64,000 nucleotides of DNA from Prorocentrum cordatum (Eukaryota; Sar; Dinophyceae; Prorocentrales; Prorocentraceae), in contig CAUYUJ010000369.1 in the NCBI GenBank assembly GCA_963575745.1, positions 1-64,000 of the forward strand, given 5' to 3'. Position 1 is the first letter of the stretch; the number at the start of each line of letters is the position of its first letter. A program made the position numbers and the translations under genes. Below, in pieces: positions 49,734 through 57,809 of the stretch. The notes beneath the pieces were generated by a model. It had not been told where the DNA came from. It saw nothing but the letters and a program-made list of their open reading frames with translations, and searched no databases.

Positions 49734-51779
49734 CTAATAGTCAGAGACCTCAGGGAACCAGGCATACACAGTGGAGACTTGCTCGACCGTGTCAGGTCCG
49801 GTGGTGGCCTCTACGGCTTGCATGACGTCAGCCGGCCATGTTTGTCCCATGTCTGCGAGGTTCCACCGCAGGTGGAAGCCGTCCTCGGGGTCGGAGAGGC
49901 GCACAAAGGAGGGTCCACCGTCCCAGCGTCCTTCCAGGAGGATGCGGCGTGGCCCTAGTGCTGGTGAGGAGGATCCGTCTCCAAATATACGCGGGAGCTC
50001 GTCACGGAGGTGCCTCAGGACAGGGGCGGCGATCCTTTCTGGAGTAGCAAGAAGGAGTAGTCCTGTCCCACAGATGCCCACTCTGTGACCCATGGCCCCG
50101 GCTGTCGCAGAAGCAATGGAGTGGGCTAAGCATACTGCTCTGGGGGGGACTGGGATGTGCACTGAGTCACTCGTCTCGTGGGTTCTCCAGATGCACGCAG
50201 TCGGGTGGGCCAGCGTGGTAATTTGATCTGCCGGATGTAAGTTGTCCAGGGGGGCACGTAGGCCGTCCTCTCCAGTCATGGGCCTTGCTGCACGACAGCG
50301 AAGTACATTGTGGAAGAGCATCTCGAGTCCTTGGTGCCTTAGAAGTTCGCCCCTGGGGAGCTGCACTCTCGTGGTGACCCACTCGGCCGTGATCGTACCG
50401 TTGCTGGATTGTCTTAGCTCTTCCTTCCACCGCATGATCTGCGCGACGACGCCGTCGTTGCCGCTCTCGGGGGGTAAGATGTGTAGAGCGTCGGAGGTGC
50501 CCCAGGATCTCCCTCCCCAGAATACGACTATTGACGGGGGCAGAATTGTGCGAAGTGCCCTGCCTGATATGTCGAATTGTGCCGCAAATAGCTGTTGCAT
50601 TGGCGGGCTGGACTTGCCGGTTCGGTAGGGGTAGCCGATCGGGACGAGGTGGGTGATCTTGCTGGTCGCTCTATACCCCCACTGCGCGTTTGCCAGGGTC
50701 GCGAGCTCGATGGGGCCCGGTCCTCCAGGGGATGGCACTCCCTCGGTGGCCAGGGCGAGGACACAGCACAGACATCCCGCTGCAGAAGCTGCCGCCAGGG
50801 CAGCGTCCATCTGTGCAGCTTGCGCATCTACCATGGGGATCGTTGGGACGGCGCTCCCAGGGGGCTGGTCTCTGCGCTCCGTGACCAAGGCTTTGATCTG
50901 CTCCCAAGCATCGGGGCCTGCGAGGGCAAAAGTGACCCCGGTCTCATCGGCTACTCGATCGCCAACGTACGCAGTTCTGGAGACTACCAGATCGGCTGCA
51001 ATGTCCCGGACCGCCGTGGTTAGTAGGCTCACAGGGAACCGCATAGGTCCTCTCCTCCTGGGTTCGTCCTCTGGTGGATTCCACCCGAGAAGTAGGGCCC
51101 ATCTTCCAAATGTGATCCTCGGAGCTTGTCGTATCCTGTCTGCCCTGCTGGTGGGACCGGGGGGTCGTAATGGCAGCGGTGATCCAGGGCTTTGCGAGCT
51201 GGTCTGCGTGTCATCAGGGTCCGGGCCGTCTCCACCGTCAGGCGGGGTTCCGTCCACGTCCATCGGGGCTTGTTCCATCTCCAGAGAAGCCCTCCTCCCG
51301 CTCACATGCTCGTGGATCCTGCGCATGTCCGCCTGCGTGACATATGTGTGGGGCCGTCGAATCGATAGCGTCTGCGCTCTGAGGCAGTCCAGGTCTGGAG
51401 CTAGATGCCTGACGACCTCGGCTAGCTTGTGTAGACCCAGGAAAGGCTGCAGCGGGGCTAGAGCACCGTCCCGTAGTTGCAGCAGGTCTGGTGGTACCGC
51501 CACGGCAGCGGCGTCAGCGTCGCAGACTCGCCCTGGCAGCCTTACGGTGATGCTACCCCTGTCGTTTGAGCGGCAGTTAGGGCAGTTTACTGGGAAGCAT
51601 CTTCCGTAGGTGTGGGCCTGCGTCGGCTGGCTCACCCTCCACTGGCTCAGACACTCGGCGTGGAACAGATGACCGCATGGCATCAGGACTTCTGCAGTGC
51701 CCAGGATGTTCCCGCTGCAGATCACGCATAGGGGAGTTCCTACGTCAAGGTCCCAAGGGGGGACCTCTACAGCGTCCAT
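49734..51779 (-). CDS. RING-H2 finger protein
   Basis: 681 codons. The ATG at 51779 overlaps the stop of the preceding ORF by 13 bases. Residues ~17-75 form a C3H2C3 RING: LCVICSG, MPCGHLFHAECLSQW, NCPNCRSND. RING-H2 proteins generally recruit ubiquitin-conjugating enzymes, so it may modify host or element proteins. The remaining ~600 residues are conserved with unit 1 (YVTQADMRRIHEHV, RWALLLGW, VPSPGGPGPIELA, HLVPIGYPYR, PPSIVVFWGG, DALHILPP, CLAHSIAS, DGFHLRWNLADMGQ) but match no family I know. In unit 1 this protein reads straight into the next ORF; here a TAG stops it 4 bases before that ORF's ATG. Confidence 0.7.
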   Translation of the reverse strand: MDAVEVPPWDLDVGTPLCVICSGNILGTAEVLMPCGHLFHAECLSQWRVSQPTQAHTYGRCFPVNCPNCRSNDRGSITVRLPGRVCDADAAAVAVPPDLLQLRDGALAPLQPFLGLHKLAEVVRHLAPDLDCLRAQTLSIRRPHTYVTQADMRRIHEHVSGRRASLEMEQAPMDVDGTPPDGGDGPDPDDTQTSSQSPGSPLPLRPPGPTSRADRIRQAPRITFGRWALLLGWNPPEDEPRRRGPMRFPVSLLTTAVRDIAADLVVSRTAYVGDRVADETGVTFALAGPDAWEQIKALVTERRDQPPGSAVPTIPMVDAQAAQMDAALAAASAAGCLCCVLALATEGVPSPGGPGPIELATLANAQWGYRATSKITHLVPIGYPYRTGKSSPPMQQLFAAQFDISGRALRTILPPSIVVFWGGRSWGTSDALHILPPESGNDGVVAQIMRWKEELRQSSNGTITAEWVTTRVQLPRGELLRHQGLEMLFHNVLRCRAARPMTGEDGLRAPLDNLHPADQITTLAHPTACIWRTHETSDSVHIPVPPRAVCLAHSIASATAGAMGHRVGICGTGLLLLATPERIAAPVLRHLRDELPRIFGDGSSSPALGPRRILLEGRWDGGPSFVRLSDPEDGFHLRWNLADMGQTWPADVMQAVEATTGPDTVEQVSTVYAWFPEVSDY

Positions 51780-53224
51780 ATTCTCTGGGGAAGTCTGGCA
51801 TTGTCTCCGGGGGGGCGGCCAATCCGGGCAAGGCCGTCTCCCAGACTCTCGATGAGAGCTCTGGCGGAGACACTAGCGTCAAGATACGTCAGGCTGGCCG
51901 CCTCGCCGAGGTGACAAATGAGGGCCTGGATCTGCAGGTTACTGAGCTCGGAGTATGGCGCCAGATTGGCTCCTGGCACCTCCCTGCTGAGACTGGTAAC
52001 CACGTCCTCCGGCGTGTGCATCTCGGCTCTCGTCATCCAACGGTAGAGTACGTCGTAAGGCCGGGAGTCCACCGCTCGCACCATCAGCACTGGCCTCAGG
52101 AGGGGAAAGTAGTGTGGCGCCAGGCAGAGCCACAGGGCTTTGGAGATCCAGGAGCCTGGTTGCCCATTAGCTCCGTGGTCTAACAGCATGCTCTGAGCCA
52201 GGCACTGTGCCTGGTCGCCATTGACGGAAGTCCTTCCTTCAGGGGCGGGCATGGTCCCCCTGCCTGCACCCTCCTCGTCTCGCTGTCTGGCGTCTAGCGT
52301 GCGGATGAGTCTGTCCAGGTGCTCTTCTCTCGTGCTGCCTGGTGGTAATCTGCCCTGGGGGATAGCCACGTTCGCTCGGTTGAGCAACTGTCGTATGTCC
52401 GCGTGCCAGGGGGCGGTTGTGCTCGCGGCTTCCGCAGTCGCGGCCTCTGCTCCAGGGCGCGCCCTTTCTTCGTGCGTGGGCCAGTGATTCCTTGGATTCG
52501 TTCTCTGCTCGGTCCTGGCCTGCTCCGCTCGCAACCTCGCTCCCGCTTCTACTGCCTGCCGGTCCCCTGACAGGATGGCCGTCTGAAGGGAGCCACTCGC
52601 GTCTAGTTGCTCCATCATCCATTCCTGCAGCCGCGGCGCAATGTAGCTGCCCACTTCGGGTGCCTCGAGCGTAGATCCAGTGGCCCTGGAGGATGTGTCT
52701 GCCTCTGACGCAAGGACTACCTGGGCGCCCCTATATGAGAGGACGCCTCGTGCTCTCCACCATGTGGCTGCCTGGTTGATGATGTTAGTATTGATATTGG
52801 TGGTCCTAAACGACTGCTCGAGCACGATACGGCCCCTGTCTGCGGCGGTGCCCCATACGAAGGGGGCCAGGATTCTACTCCACCGCATGCCTGGGGTAAC
52901 GGAGTTACTGGCCACCATCCTCCTGATTCGTTGCACCTCGTCGACGAAGGCTTCTCGCTGGGAACGCCCCGCGGGGGATAGGTCCTGCACGGAGTCTGGG
53001 GGGCGTCTGTGGAGGGCTGTTTCTCTGCCTCCATCTCCGCCAATGGGGCCTCTTCCGTCGCGCCAGGGGTTGTCCACGCCCATGGGGGAGTGTCCACCAC
53101 TGGGTCGTTCCGCGTGCTCGAGGTCGTGGACACCACTGTCTGACTCTAGGCGTCGGATGACGGCGTCTGTAACGAGGTTTCCCATGGGGGGGTCCTTGCC
53201 CCATTTGGGCATGTATTGGGCGCC
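51767..53224 (-). CDS. Linker ORF upstream of the RING protein
   Basis: The frame is open from 53254, but with a GTG; the first ATG is near 53207 (MPKWGKDPP). Homology with unit 1 is clear from about 52940: IRRMVASN, RWSRILAPFVW, LDASGSLQTAILSGDRQAVEAG, PWHADIRQLLN, ARQRDEE, LMVRAVDSRPYDVLYRWM and ARALIESLG. The sequence is helical-looking and Arg/Ala-rich, with no recognised motif. In unit 1 it appears fused to the RING protein; here it ends at a TAG inside the start of the RING ORF. Confidence 0.55.
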   Translation of the reverse strand, partial: GAQYMPKWGKDPPMGNLVTDAVIRRLESDSGVHDLEHAERPSGGHSPMGVDNPWRDGRGPIGGDGGRETALHRRPPDSVQDLSPAGRSQREAFVDEVQRIRRMVASNSVTPGMRWSRILAPFVWGTAADRGRIVLEQSFRTTNINTNIINQAATWWRARGVLSYRGAQVVLASEADTSSRATGSTLEAPEVGSYIAPRLQEWMMEQLDASGSLQTAILSGDRQAVEAGARLRAEQARTEQRTNPRNHWPTHEERARPGAEAATAEAASTTAPWHADIRQLLNRANVAIPQGRLPPGSTREEHLDRLIRTLDARQRDEEGAGRGTMPAPEGRTSVNGDQAQCLAQSMLLDHGANGQPGSWISKALWLCLAPHYFPLLRPVLMVRAVDSRPYDVLYRWMTRAEMHTPEDVVTSLSREVPGANLAPYSELSNLQIQALICHLGEAASLTYLDASVSARALIESLGDGLARIGRPPGDNARLPQRIWTL

Positions 53225-53435
53225 AGTCGGTGCGTGCTGCTGCCTGTAGCGCACCTCTCACAACCTCGGCTGCCTGGGCGTGTGGACTGTCTCTGTTGTG
53301 CCACCAGCGTCTGCTGAGGACCATGCCGTTTCGTGAGTCGCTCATGGCTCGGTCCAGGTGGTCCTCGCCGATGGTGGCGCTTAGCCAGCGGAGATCACCC
53401 AGGTGTGCCACGGTGTTCGGTCCTATCGCGATCAT
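52905..53435 (-). CDS. Small ORF, WL-x-A-x-IG block
   Basis: It starts with an ATG overlapping the previous stop as ATGA (53435-53432). The first ~60 codons (MIAIGPN, DLRWLSATIGEDHLDRAM, AQAAEVVRGALQAA) match unit 1 (DADWLRAEIGGGFLDQV), so the frame is real there. Its Pro/Arg-rich remainder overlaps the linker ORF and is probably a shadow. Confidence 0.45.
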   Translation of the reverse strand: MIAIGPNTVAHLGDLRWLSATIGEDHLDRAMSDSRNGMVLSRRWWHNRDSPHAQAAEVVRGALQAAARTDWRPIHAQMGQGPPHGKPRYRRRHPTPRVRQWCPRPRARGTTQWWTLPHGRGQPLARRKRPHWRRWRQRNSPPQTPPRLRAGPIPRGAFPARSLRRRGATNQEDGGQ

Positions 53436-53581
53436 CGCGGTTGGCCTACTCGTTGAGGGACCCCATCCAGTTCGGTGGCGGGTACGCGTTCGGGTCCTCG
53501 TGATAGAGCTGCGGGGGGACCAGCCGTCCAGTCGCCCCTCTGGGCAAGTCCTAAGTACGCGGCGTATTTTCTGGCAGACAT
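53432..53581 (-). CDS. 49-codon ORF between two stop/start overlaps
   Basis: MSARKYAAYLGLAQRG begins at an ATG overlapping the TAA of the zinc ribbon ORF (TAATG, 53583-53579) and ends in a TGA that overlaps the next ATG (ATGA). It is too short for the ORF-size criterion normally used. Support comes only from the precise overlaps at both ends and from continuity of the surrounding ORFs. Confidence 0.35.
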   Translation of the reverse strand: MSARKYAAYLGLAQRGDWTAGPPAALSRGPERVPATELDGVPQRVGQPR

Positions 53582-54750
53582 TAAGGGCCCAGGAGTCTGG
53601 CGCGGAGCAGAGTAAGGCTAGGGAGACCGCTGCTGTGCGCAGTTGCCAAGTGTCTCCAGGCTCCCAGGAGTTCGCCCACGAGCCAAGTCGGGGTGAAGTC
53701 GGAGGGGCCAGGTTGAGCTGGGGAGTAAAGGTGCTCTGCGACTGGGGCGTACCGCATGCCCGCCCTGACAAGCTGCAACAGCAAGATGCTATCCAGAAGG
53801 TCGAGCACGTGCCTGTTGAGTGGCTGTTCCGAATCGGCGTCTGGGTGACCCTGATGGAGGTCGCCCGATTGCCGCTCGCCCTGGTTATAGCTCCATGGGT
53901 TGGCCAACCTGTGGCAAGTGATGCAGCGTCGGCCCGTGGGGTCTCGAAGCATCCACGAACCGCAGAAGTTGCATCGTTGAGTCGGGCAGAAGAAGTCCGG
54001 CAGCAGCAGGCGGTGCGCTGTGGTGGACCAGGGCCATGCGTTGTCATTACTGTCGCCACCTTGGATCGGTACCCCAGGAATGCCCGTTGAGCTGGCGGTT
54101 ACTCCTGTAAGGGCTGGCTCTACCCATGGTACTGGGCCTCTACCTGCTTGTCGTCTCGAGTGTACGTCGTCCCCAACCCGTTCAAGATTGCCCCTCCTGA
54201 TGGCCCACTGTCTGATGTCCCCATGGTCCGGAAAGTGAACTACGTTCTGTCTGCGCTCGTGGATTAGGACTCTATGCGCATACTCCCCGGTTTCGTCGTC
54301 CATGGGGTCCTGGGTCCCGTCTGGTCGGTTAGGGCCGCTACTGTGCGGGGGCACTGCGTCACCGGGAGACCTGGTGGGCAAGAGCATCCTGTCTGTGTCG
54401 AATCCACTCGGGAGTTCCATACCTATGTCGCAGTAGTGCGCTGCAGCGACCATGGCAACATATTCTAGACGCGCTAGTTGCCTTTCCGCTACGGAGGGAT
54501 CATCCGCGTCCAATCTCTCCCTCCTTATACTGGGGTCATGGGTGGTACTCGCGAAGCGGAAGGCGAGCACCTGTATCGGGTCTGGCTGCGCACCCCCGAG
54601 GCGCCCTTCGCGATCTCCTCCCGTGACGGACCAGACTAGCCAGGAGAGGTCCAAGATGGCGAGGGTCGGGGCCGAGGTGGCTCGTTGCGAACCGAGCCCA
54701 GGGAGGAGGGCTTCTGCTGGAGCCGCACGCAGGGGGCTGCCTACTCGCAT
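53581..54750 (-). CDS. Zinc ribbon protein
   Basis: I prefer the ATG at 54750 (MRVGSPLRA), 10 bases inside the stop of the preceding ORF; the open frame reaches 54948. Homology with unit 1 begins at TLAILDLSWLVW and includes DREGRLGGAQPDPIQVLAFRFAS, NVVHFPDHGDIRQWA, LLPDFFCPTQRC and a ribbon CNFCGSWMLRD...CITCHRLANPW. SDFTPTWLVGELLG follows near the end. No enzyme motif is visible. The ribbon could bind RNA or protein. The stop TAA is shared with the next ATG. Confidence 0.6.
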   Translation of the reverse strand: MRVGSPLRAAPAEALLPGLGSQRATSAPTLAILDLSWLVWSVTGGDREGRLGGAQPDPIQVLAFRFASTTHDPSIRRERLDADDPSVAERQLARLEYVAMVAAAHYCDIGMELPSGFDTDRMLLPTRSPGDAVPPHSSGPNRPDGTQDPMDDETGEYAHRVLIHERRQNVVHFPDHGDIRQWAIRRGNLERVGDDVHSRRQAGRGPVPWVEPALTGVTASSTGIPGVPIQGGDSNDNAWPWSTTAHRLLLPDFFCPTQRCNFCGSWMLRDPTGRRCITCHRLANPWSYNQGERQSGDLHQGHPDADSEQPLNRHVLDLLDSILLLQLVRAGMRYAPVAEHLYSPAQPGPSDFTPTWLVGELLGAWRHLATAHSSGLPSLTLLRARLLGP

Positions 54751-55514
54751 GCCTGGGGACCAGGGCGGTGCCCCCTCCACGCGCGGTGCGTGAGGAGCTC
54801 CAGGTCCCTGGTTTCGCTCGGTGTCCTCGGTGCCCCTCGATCGGGGATTTCGCGCCAGGGACCGTCGATACGCACTAGGTGGCGGCGGAGGGCGTTCATG
54901 GTGCCTCCCCTGCCAGTGACCCGAGCGTCCGCGACGCGCGGCCCACACATGGGTCCGTCAGCCTCCCGACTGGCTGCCCAGTCAGCGTTCGTATGCCCAG
55001 TGGCGTCCATCCATCGAGCGTGGAGGTCGGTTGCGTACTGCCCTCTGTCCCTATGGGCTTGGCTGGGGTCCTCCTCGGCTTCCGAGGGGGCGCCCTGGTT
55101 TTCCCTCCGCAGTTCCTCCTCCAGGGCAAGGTCGGGAGAGGGGTAGGAGAGCGGGTCGGGCGAGACGGGCGCTCTGGGAGCCGCGCACCTCAACACGAAT
55201 GGGGAGCCGTTGGCCGTCCTGATGAGGGGCCCCCGGTCCCGTCCTTGAGGCGGGCCTTCGCAGCCGTGGCCAACGCCGCACAGGGGGCCGTCTGGATGCT
55301 CAAGCCCAGGGGATGGGTCGGGATGGGAGTGGATGGGAGGGAAGCGGGTGGGCGAGGGAAGGGAGACGCAAGGCGATCCCGCGACGACGATCGGAGGTCC
55401 GATGTGATCGATCCGATCGACCAGGGAACCTGTCCCGTCGGCGGGGTCAGCGAAGACCCCGCTGGCATCGGAAACGTGGAGCCGCCCCATGGACAACTCC
55501 GTCGTCGTTCCCAA
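54741..55514 (-). CDS. Acidic linker ORF
   Basis: 257 codons in a frame distinct from the N-terminal ORF, overlapping it by ~325 bases. The C-terminal ~80 residues are conserved with unit 1 (SREADGP, GPRVADARVTGRGGT, DGPWREI, ELLTH). The N-terminal half is Pro-rich and lies in the overlap, so the switch from the N-terminal ORF to this frame occurs somewhere in 55190-55400. Function unknown. Confidence 0.5.
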   Translation of the reverse strand: MGTTTELSMGRLHVSDASGVFADPADGTGSLVDRIDHIGPPIVVAGSPCVSLPSPTRFPPIHSHPDPSPGLEHPDGPLCGVGHGCEGPPQGRDRGPLIRTANGSPFVLRCAAPRAPVSPDPLSYPSPDLALEEELRRENQGAPSEAEEDPSQAHRDRGQYATDLHARWMDATGHTNADWAASREADGPMCGPRVADARVTGRGGTMNALRRHLVRIDGPWREIPDRGAPRTPSETRDLELLTHRAWRGHRPGPQACE

Positions 55515-57595
55515 GGAAGGTCGGTCACGGTCGGTCGTCTCAGCAGCGGGGCGTGCCTCTCTGAGCCCCTATTGCCGGGCCCACCTGTCTCTTGCTCGCT
55601 TCTTCCTGGCTGAACGCCAGTCTCGTCGATGAGGTTAGCGGTGTGGAGGCCGGGCGCTGCTCCTGCGGCGGTGTCCATGTCTCCAGGGAGGGGGGCGGCG
55701 GAGTCAGGGCGGGAGCCGATTGATCTGCTTGTACTGCTGGCTGCGCCTGCCGCGCGGTCTTCGACGCGCCTGCTCTGGGATGGCCCCGTTGCGGAGCCAG
55801 CCCCATCTGCGCCTACGTCAGCGGGGTCGGTCGATCGCCCGCAGCTGGCGTGGGGGCCCACCTGATGGGGGAGGCCCTGAGCGGATACACCAGGAATACC
55901 AGGAGGGTCGATGTCGTCTCCACTCGTGGTCACAGCCTCTGCGGCGCTCTCGGTGCCCATTGGCGCTGTCTCTGGATCTCGAGCTGAAGGCTCGTCACTT
56001 CTGAGGTTACTCGATACGCCTTGGAGCCTCGAGCTGAAGGCTCGCTCCGCATGAGAATCCCGAGCTGAAGGCTCGTCCCATCCGCAGCTGTCCAACTGGG
56101 GGGCGGGTGGCTGACGAGAGTCCTCGGGGTTACAGGAGTGACCAGGGAGTTGACTGGTCGCAGCATCGCCGCCGGCGCCAAACAGTCCGCTCGAGGCGCC
56201 CCAAGCTGCAGACCCCCTCAAATCTGCTGTCTCGCTGGGAGCTCCACGGGCTGAAGGCCCGTTTTCTGCGTGTGCCGTACTGCCGCCTCCAGGAAGGGCG
56301 GCAGGCGCGCGGCGACGCCCGTCGCCACTCGTGGTCACATCTTCTGCGGCGCTCCCGACGTCCATCGGTGCCGTCTCTGGTTCTCGAGCTGAAGGCTCGT
56401 CACCTCTGAGATTGCTCGATGCGCCTTGGAGCCTCGAGCTGAAAGCTCGTTCCGTGTGGGAGTCCCGAGCTGAAGGTTCGCCCCGTCTGAGGCTGCCTGA
56501 CCGGGGGGCGGGTGGCGGACGAGAGTCCTCGGGATTACGGAAGTGACCAGAGAGTAGACTGGTCGCCGCGTCGCCGTCGGCGCCCACCAGTCCGCTTGAG
56601 GAGTCCCTGGCAGCAGACCCCCTCAAATCTGCTGTCTCGCAGGGCGCCCCAAGGGCTGAAGGCCCATCTTCTGTGTGAACCACTCTGCTGCATCCAAGGA
56701 GGGCGGCGGGCGCATGGCGACAGCCGTCTAGCCGTCTGCTTACGTCCGCGGGGGGAGTCGGCTGCACGGCTAGGACGCAGGCCTCCACGGCTACAGGGCT
56801 GGCCCCTTCGCAGCTGAAGGCTGCTTCTCTCGGCATTGAAGCGCCCAAGGGGGGGCGCTCGGCGGAATGGAGGCGCAAGCCCCTGGGATGCGAATCGGGT
56901 ACAAGGGCAGGCGTCTGCCCGTCTCCCCTCCTGTCGCAACCGCGGTCACCCTCTTGAGTGGCCCCAACCCTAGTCCCCCCGCCCTCGTCGGTGAGGCCCC
57001 TGGACCGGTCGTCGGGGGCGTCTCTCTGGCGGTCGCCCCTTCGCGACCAGAGCGGGCCTGGGTCCGTCGGGGGACTCACTTGTTCTGGAGTGGGGCCCTC
57101 GCCCCCCGTGATCCTGGCATCGCCGCGGGCGATCCAGCTCTGCCCTGCACCGCCAGGAGAGAAGGAAATTGGGCGCCCAGCCATGGGCAGAGGAAGGGTA
57201 GGGGTGAGGGAGGGAGATAAGTTCGGCGGGAGGGCGTCATTCCTGTCAATGTCAAACCCAGGGAAGCGACTGAAGGTCGCTATATCAGTGTGTCTCGCGG
57301 CGTTAAACGTGTCTCCCCATCTTCCCGTCTGGCTGAAGGCCATCGGTTCTCGTGCGCATGCAACGTCAACGGGAGCGATCACGGGGTCCGCGGACGCGTT
57401 CGGACCGCCCGTACTCGGGGGGTCCCAGGGGGCGAGGGGCGACGGCTGCCCTGGCGGGATGGTGTCCTGTGATCCAGGGGGAGGATGTCTTGAGTCTGCC
57501 AGTCCGTGGGCCCCCTGGCCGTCGACTGGGCTTGCATCGTCACCCGCGGAGTTCCCAGGAAACCTAGGACCGTCGTCGATCGGCCTCCAATCCAT
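55190..57595 (-). CDS. Low-complexity N-terminal ORF rich in DNA hairpins
   Basis: The first ATG after the spliced-leader scars is at 57595 (MDWRPIDDGPRF), giving ~801 residues; the frame is open up to 57844 but without an ATG. Composition is Ser/Pro/Gly/Ala/Asp/Arg with many imperfect repeats (DEPSARD, ERAFSSRLQG, ETADLRGSAA, NPEDSRQPPAP). The repeats coincide with nucleotide hairpins, and the same hairpin is read in two different frames (DEPSARD and ERAFSSR), so selection may act on the nucleic acid rather than the peptide. The protein is presumably a disordered ORF1-like product. No coiled coil or RRM is visible. Confidence 0.55.
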   Translation of the reverse strand: MDWRPIDDGPRFPGNSAGDDASPVDGQGAHGLADSRHPPPGSQDTIPPGQPSPLAPWDPPSTGGPNASADPVIAPVDVACAREPMAFSQTGRWGDTFNAARHTDIATFSRFPGFDIDRNDALPPNLSPSLTPTLPLPMAGRPISFSPGGAGQSWIARGDARITGGEGPTPEQVSPPTDPGPLWSRRGDRQRDAPDDRSRGLTDEGGGTRVGATQEGDRGCDRRGDGQTPALVPDSHPRGLRLHSAERPPLGASMPREAAFSCEGASPVAVEACVLAVQPTPPADVSRRLDGCRHAPAALLGCSRVVHTEDGPSALGAPCETADLRGSAARDSSSGLVGADGDAATSLLSGHFRNPEDSRPPPAPRSGSLRRGEPSARDSHTERAFSSRLQGASSNLRGDEPSAREPETAPMDVGSAAEDVTTSGDGRRRAPAALPGGGSTAHAENGPSARGAPSETADLRGSAAWGASSGLFGAGGDAATSQLPGHSCNPEDSRQPPAPQLDSCGWDEPSARDSHAERAFSSRLQGVSSNLRSDEPSARDPETAPMGTESAAEAVTTSGDDIDPPGIPGVSAQGLPHQVGPHASCGRSTDPADVGADGAGSATGPSQSRRVEDRAAGAASSTSRSIGSRPDSAAPLPGDMDTAAGAAPGLHTANLIDETGVQPGRSEQETGGPGNRGSERHAPLLRRPTVTDLPWERRRSCPWGGSTFPMPAGSSLTPPTGQVPWSIGSITSDLRSSSRDRLASPFPRPPASLPSTPIPTHPLGLSIQTAPCAALATAAKARLKDGTGGPSSGRPTAPHSC
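55606..57342. repeat. Cluster of 12 mini-hairpins with covarying stems
   Basis: Positions (plus-strand loop): 55606-55620 (TGAAC), 55980-55994, 56030-56044, 56061-56075, 56246-56262, 56385-56399, 56435-56449 (TGAAA), 56466-56480 (one G-T pair), 56653-56665, 56810-56824, 57265-57281 and 57330-57342, loop TGAAG unless stated. Stems differ (CGAGC/GCTCG, ACGGGC/GCCCGT, GCAGC/GCTGC, AGCGAC/GTCGCT, TGGC/GCCA, CTGGC/GCCAG) yet always pair. On the sense RNA the loop is CUUCA. Confidence 0.8.
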
Positions 57596-57762
57596 GGTAA
57601 ACCCGACCTGGGCCAAGCTGCTGCGAGGAGCCGTAGGCGCGGAACCCAGGGAGTCTGATATGGCCGGAGCGCGGCCCGGGGGGAAGCGCGCGGCCCGCAA
57701 ACTCCTAGGGGATGCCCCCTTGAGCTGGGAGACCCGGCCGAGGAGCCAGGGCCCAGAGACGG

Positions 57763-57808
57763 CTTGAGCCAGGGTTTGAGCCAGAGGGGCTTGAGCCAGA
57801 GGCTGCGG
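57763..57808 (-). other. Nested spliced-leader scars at the 5' end of unit 2
   Basis: CTTGAGCCA is at 57763-57771, TTTGAGCCA at 57775-57783, and CTTGAGCCA at 57790-57798 continuing as GAGGCTGCGG to 57808. The last is a near-complete leader shortened by two bases. Order and spacing mirror the scars of unit 3: outermost nearly full length, inner ones truncated. Confidence 0.8.
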
Positions 57809-57809
57809 T

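Larger units (their letters stand above)
30090..57808 (-). mobile_element. Retroelement unit 2, giant LINE-class element
   Basis: From spliced-leader scars at 57763-57808 to the junction at 30090, all coding blocks lie on the minus strand and cover about 26 kb. EN, RT, zinc knuckle and RNase H follow the order of LINE ORF2. Upstream lie a RING protein, a ~1030-residue protein and a DNA methyltransferase; downstream lie a zinc-finger protein, a UPF1-like helicase and zinc ribbons. Key catalytic residues of EN, RT, RNase H and helicase are intact, unlike unit 1. Frame changes occur at about a dozen borders and one TAG separates EN from RT, so it is either recently dead, read with recoding or reinitiation, or carries sequencing indels. 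I know of no described element with this full composition. Confidence 0.85.

Noticed and set aside
30090-57808. Introns as the explanation for frame changes between domains in unit 2
   Set aside because: Alignments with unit 1 continue across the changes with 1-base differences and no inserted sequence.
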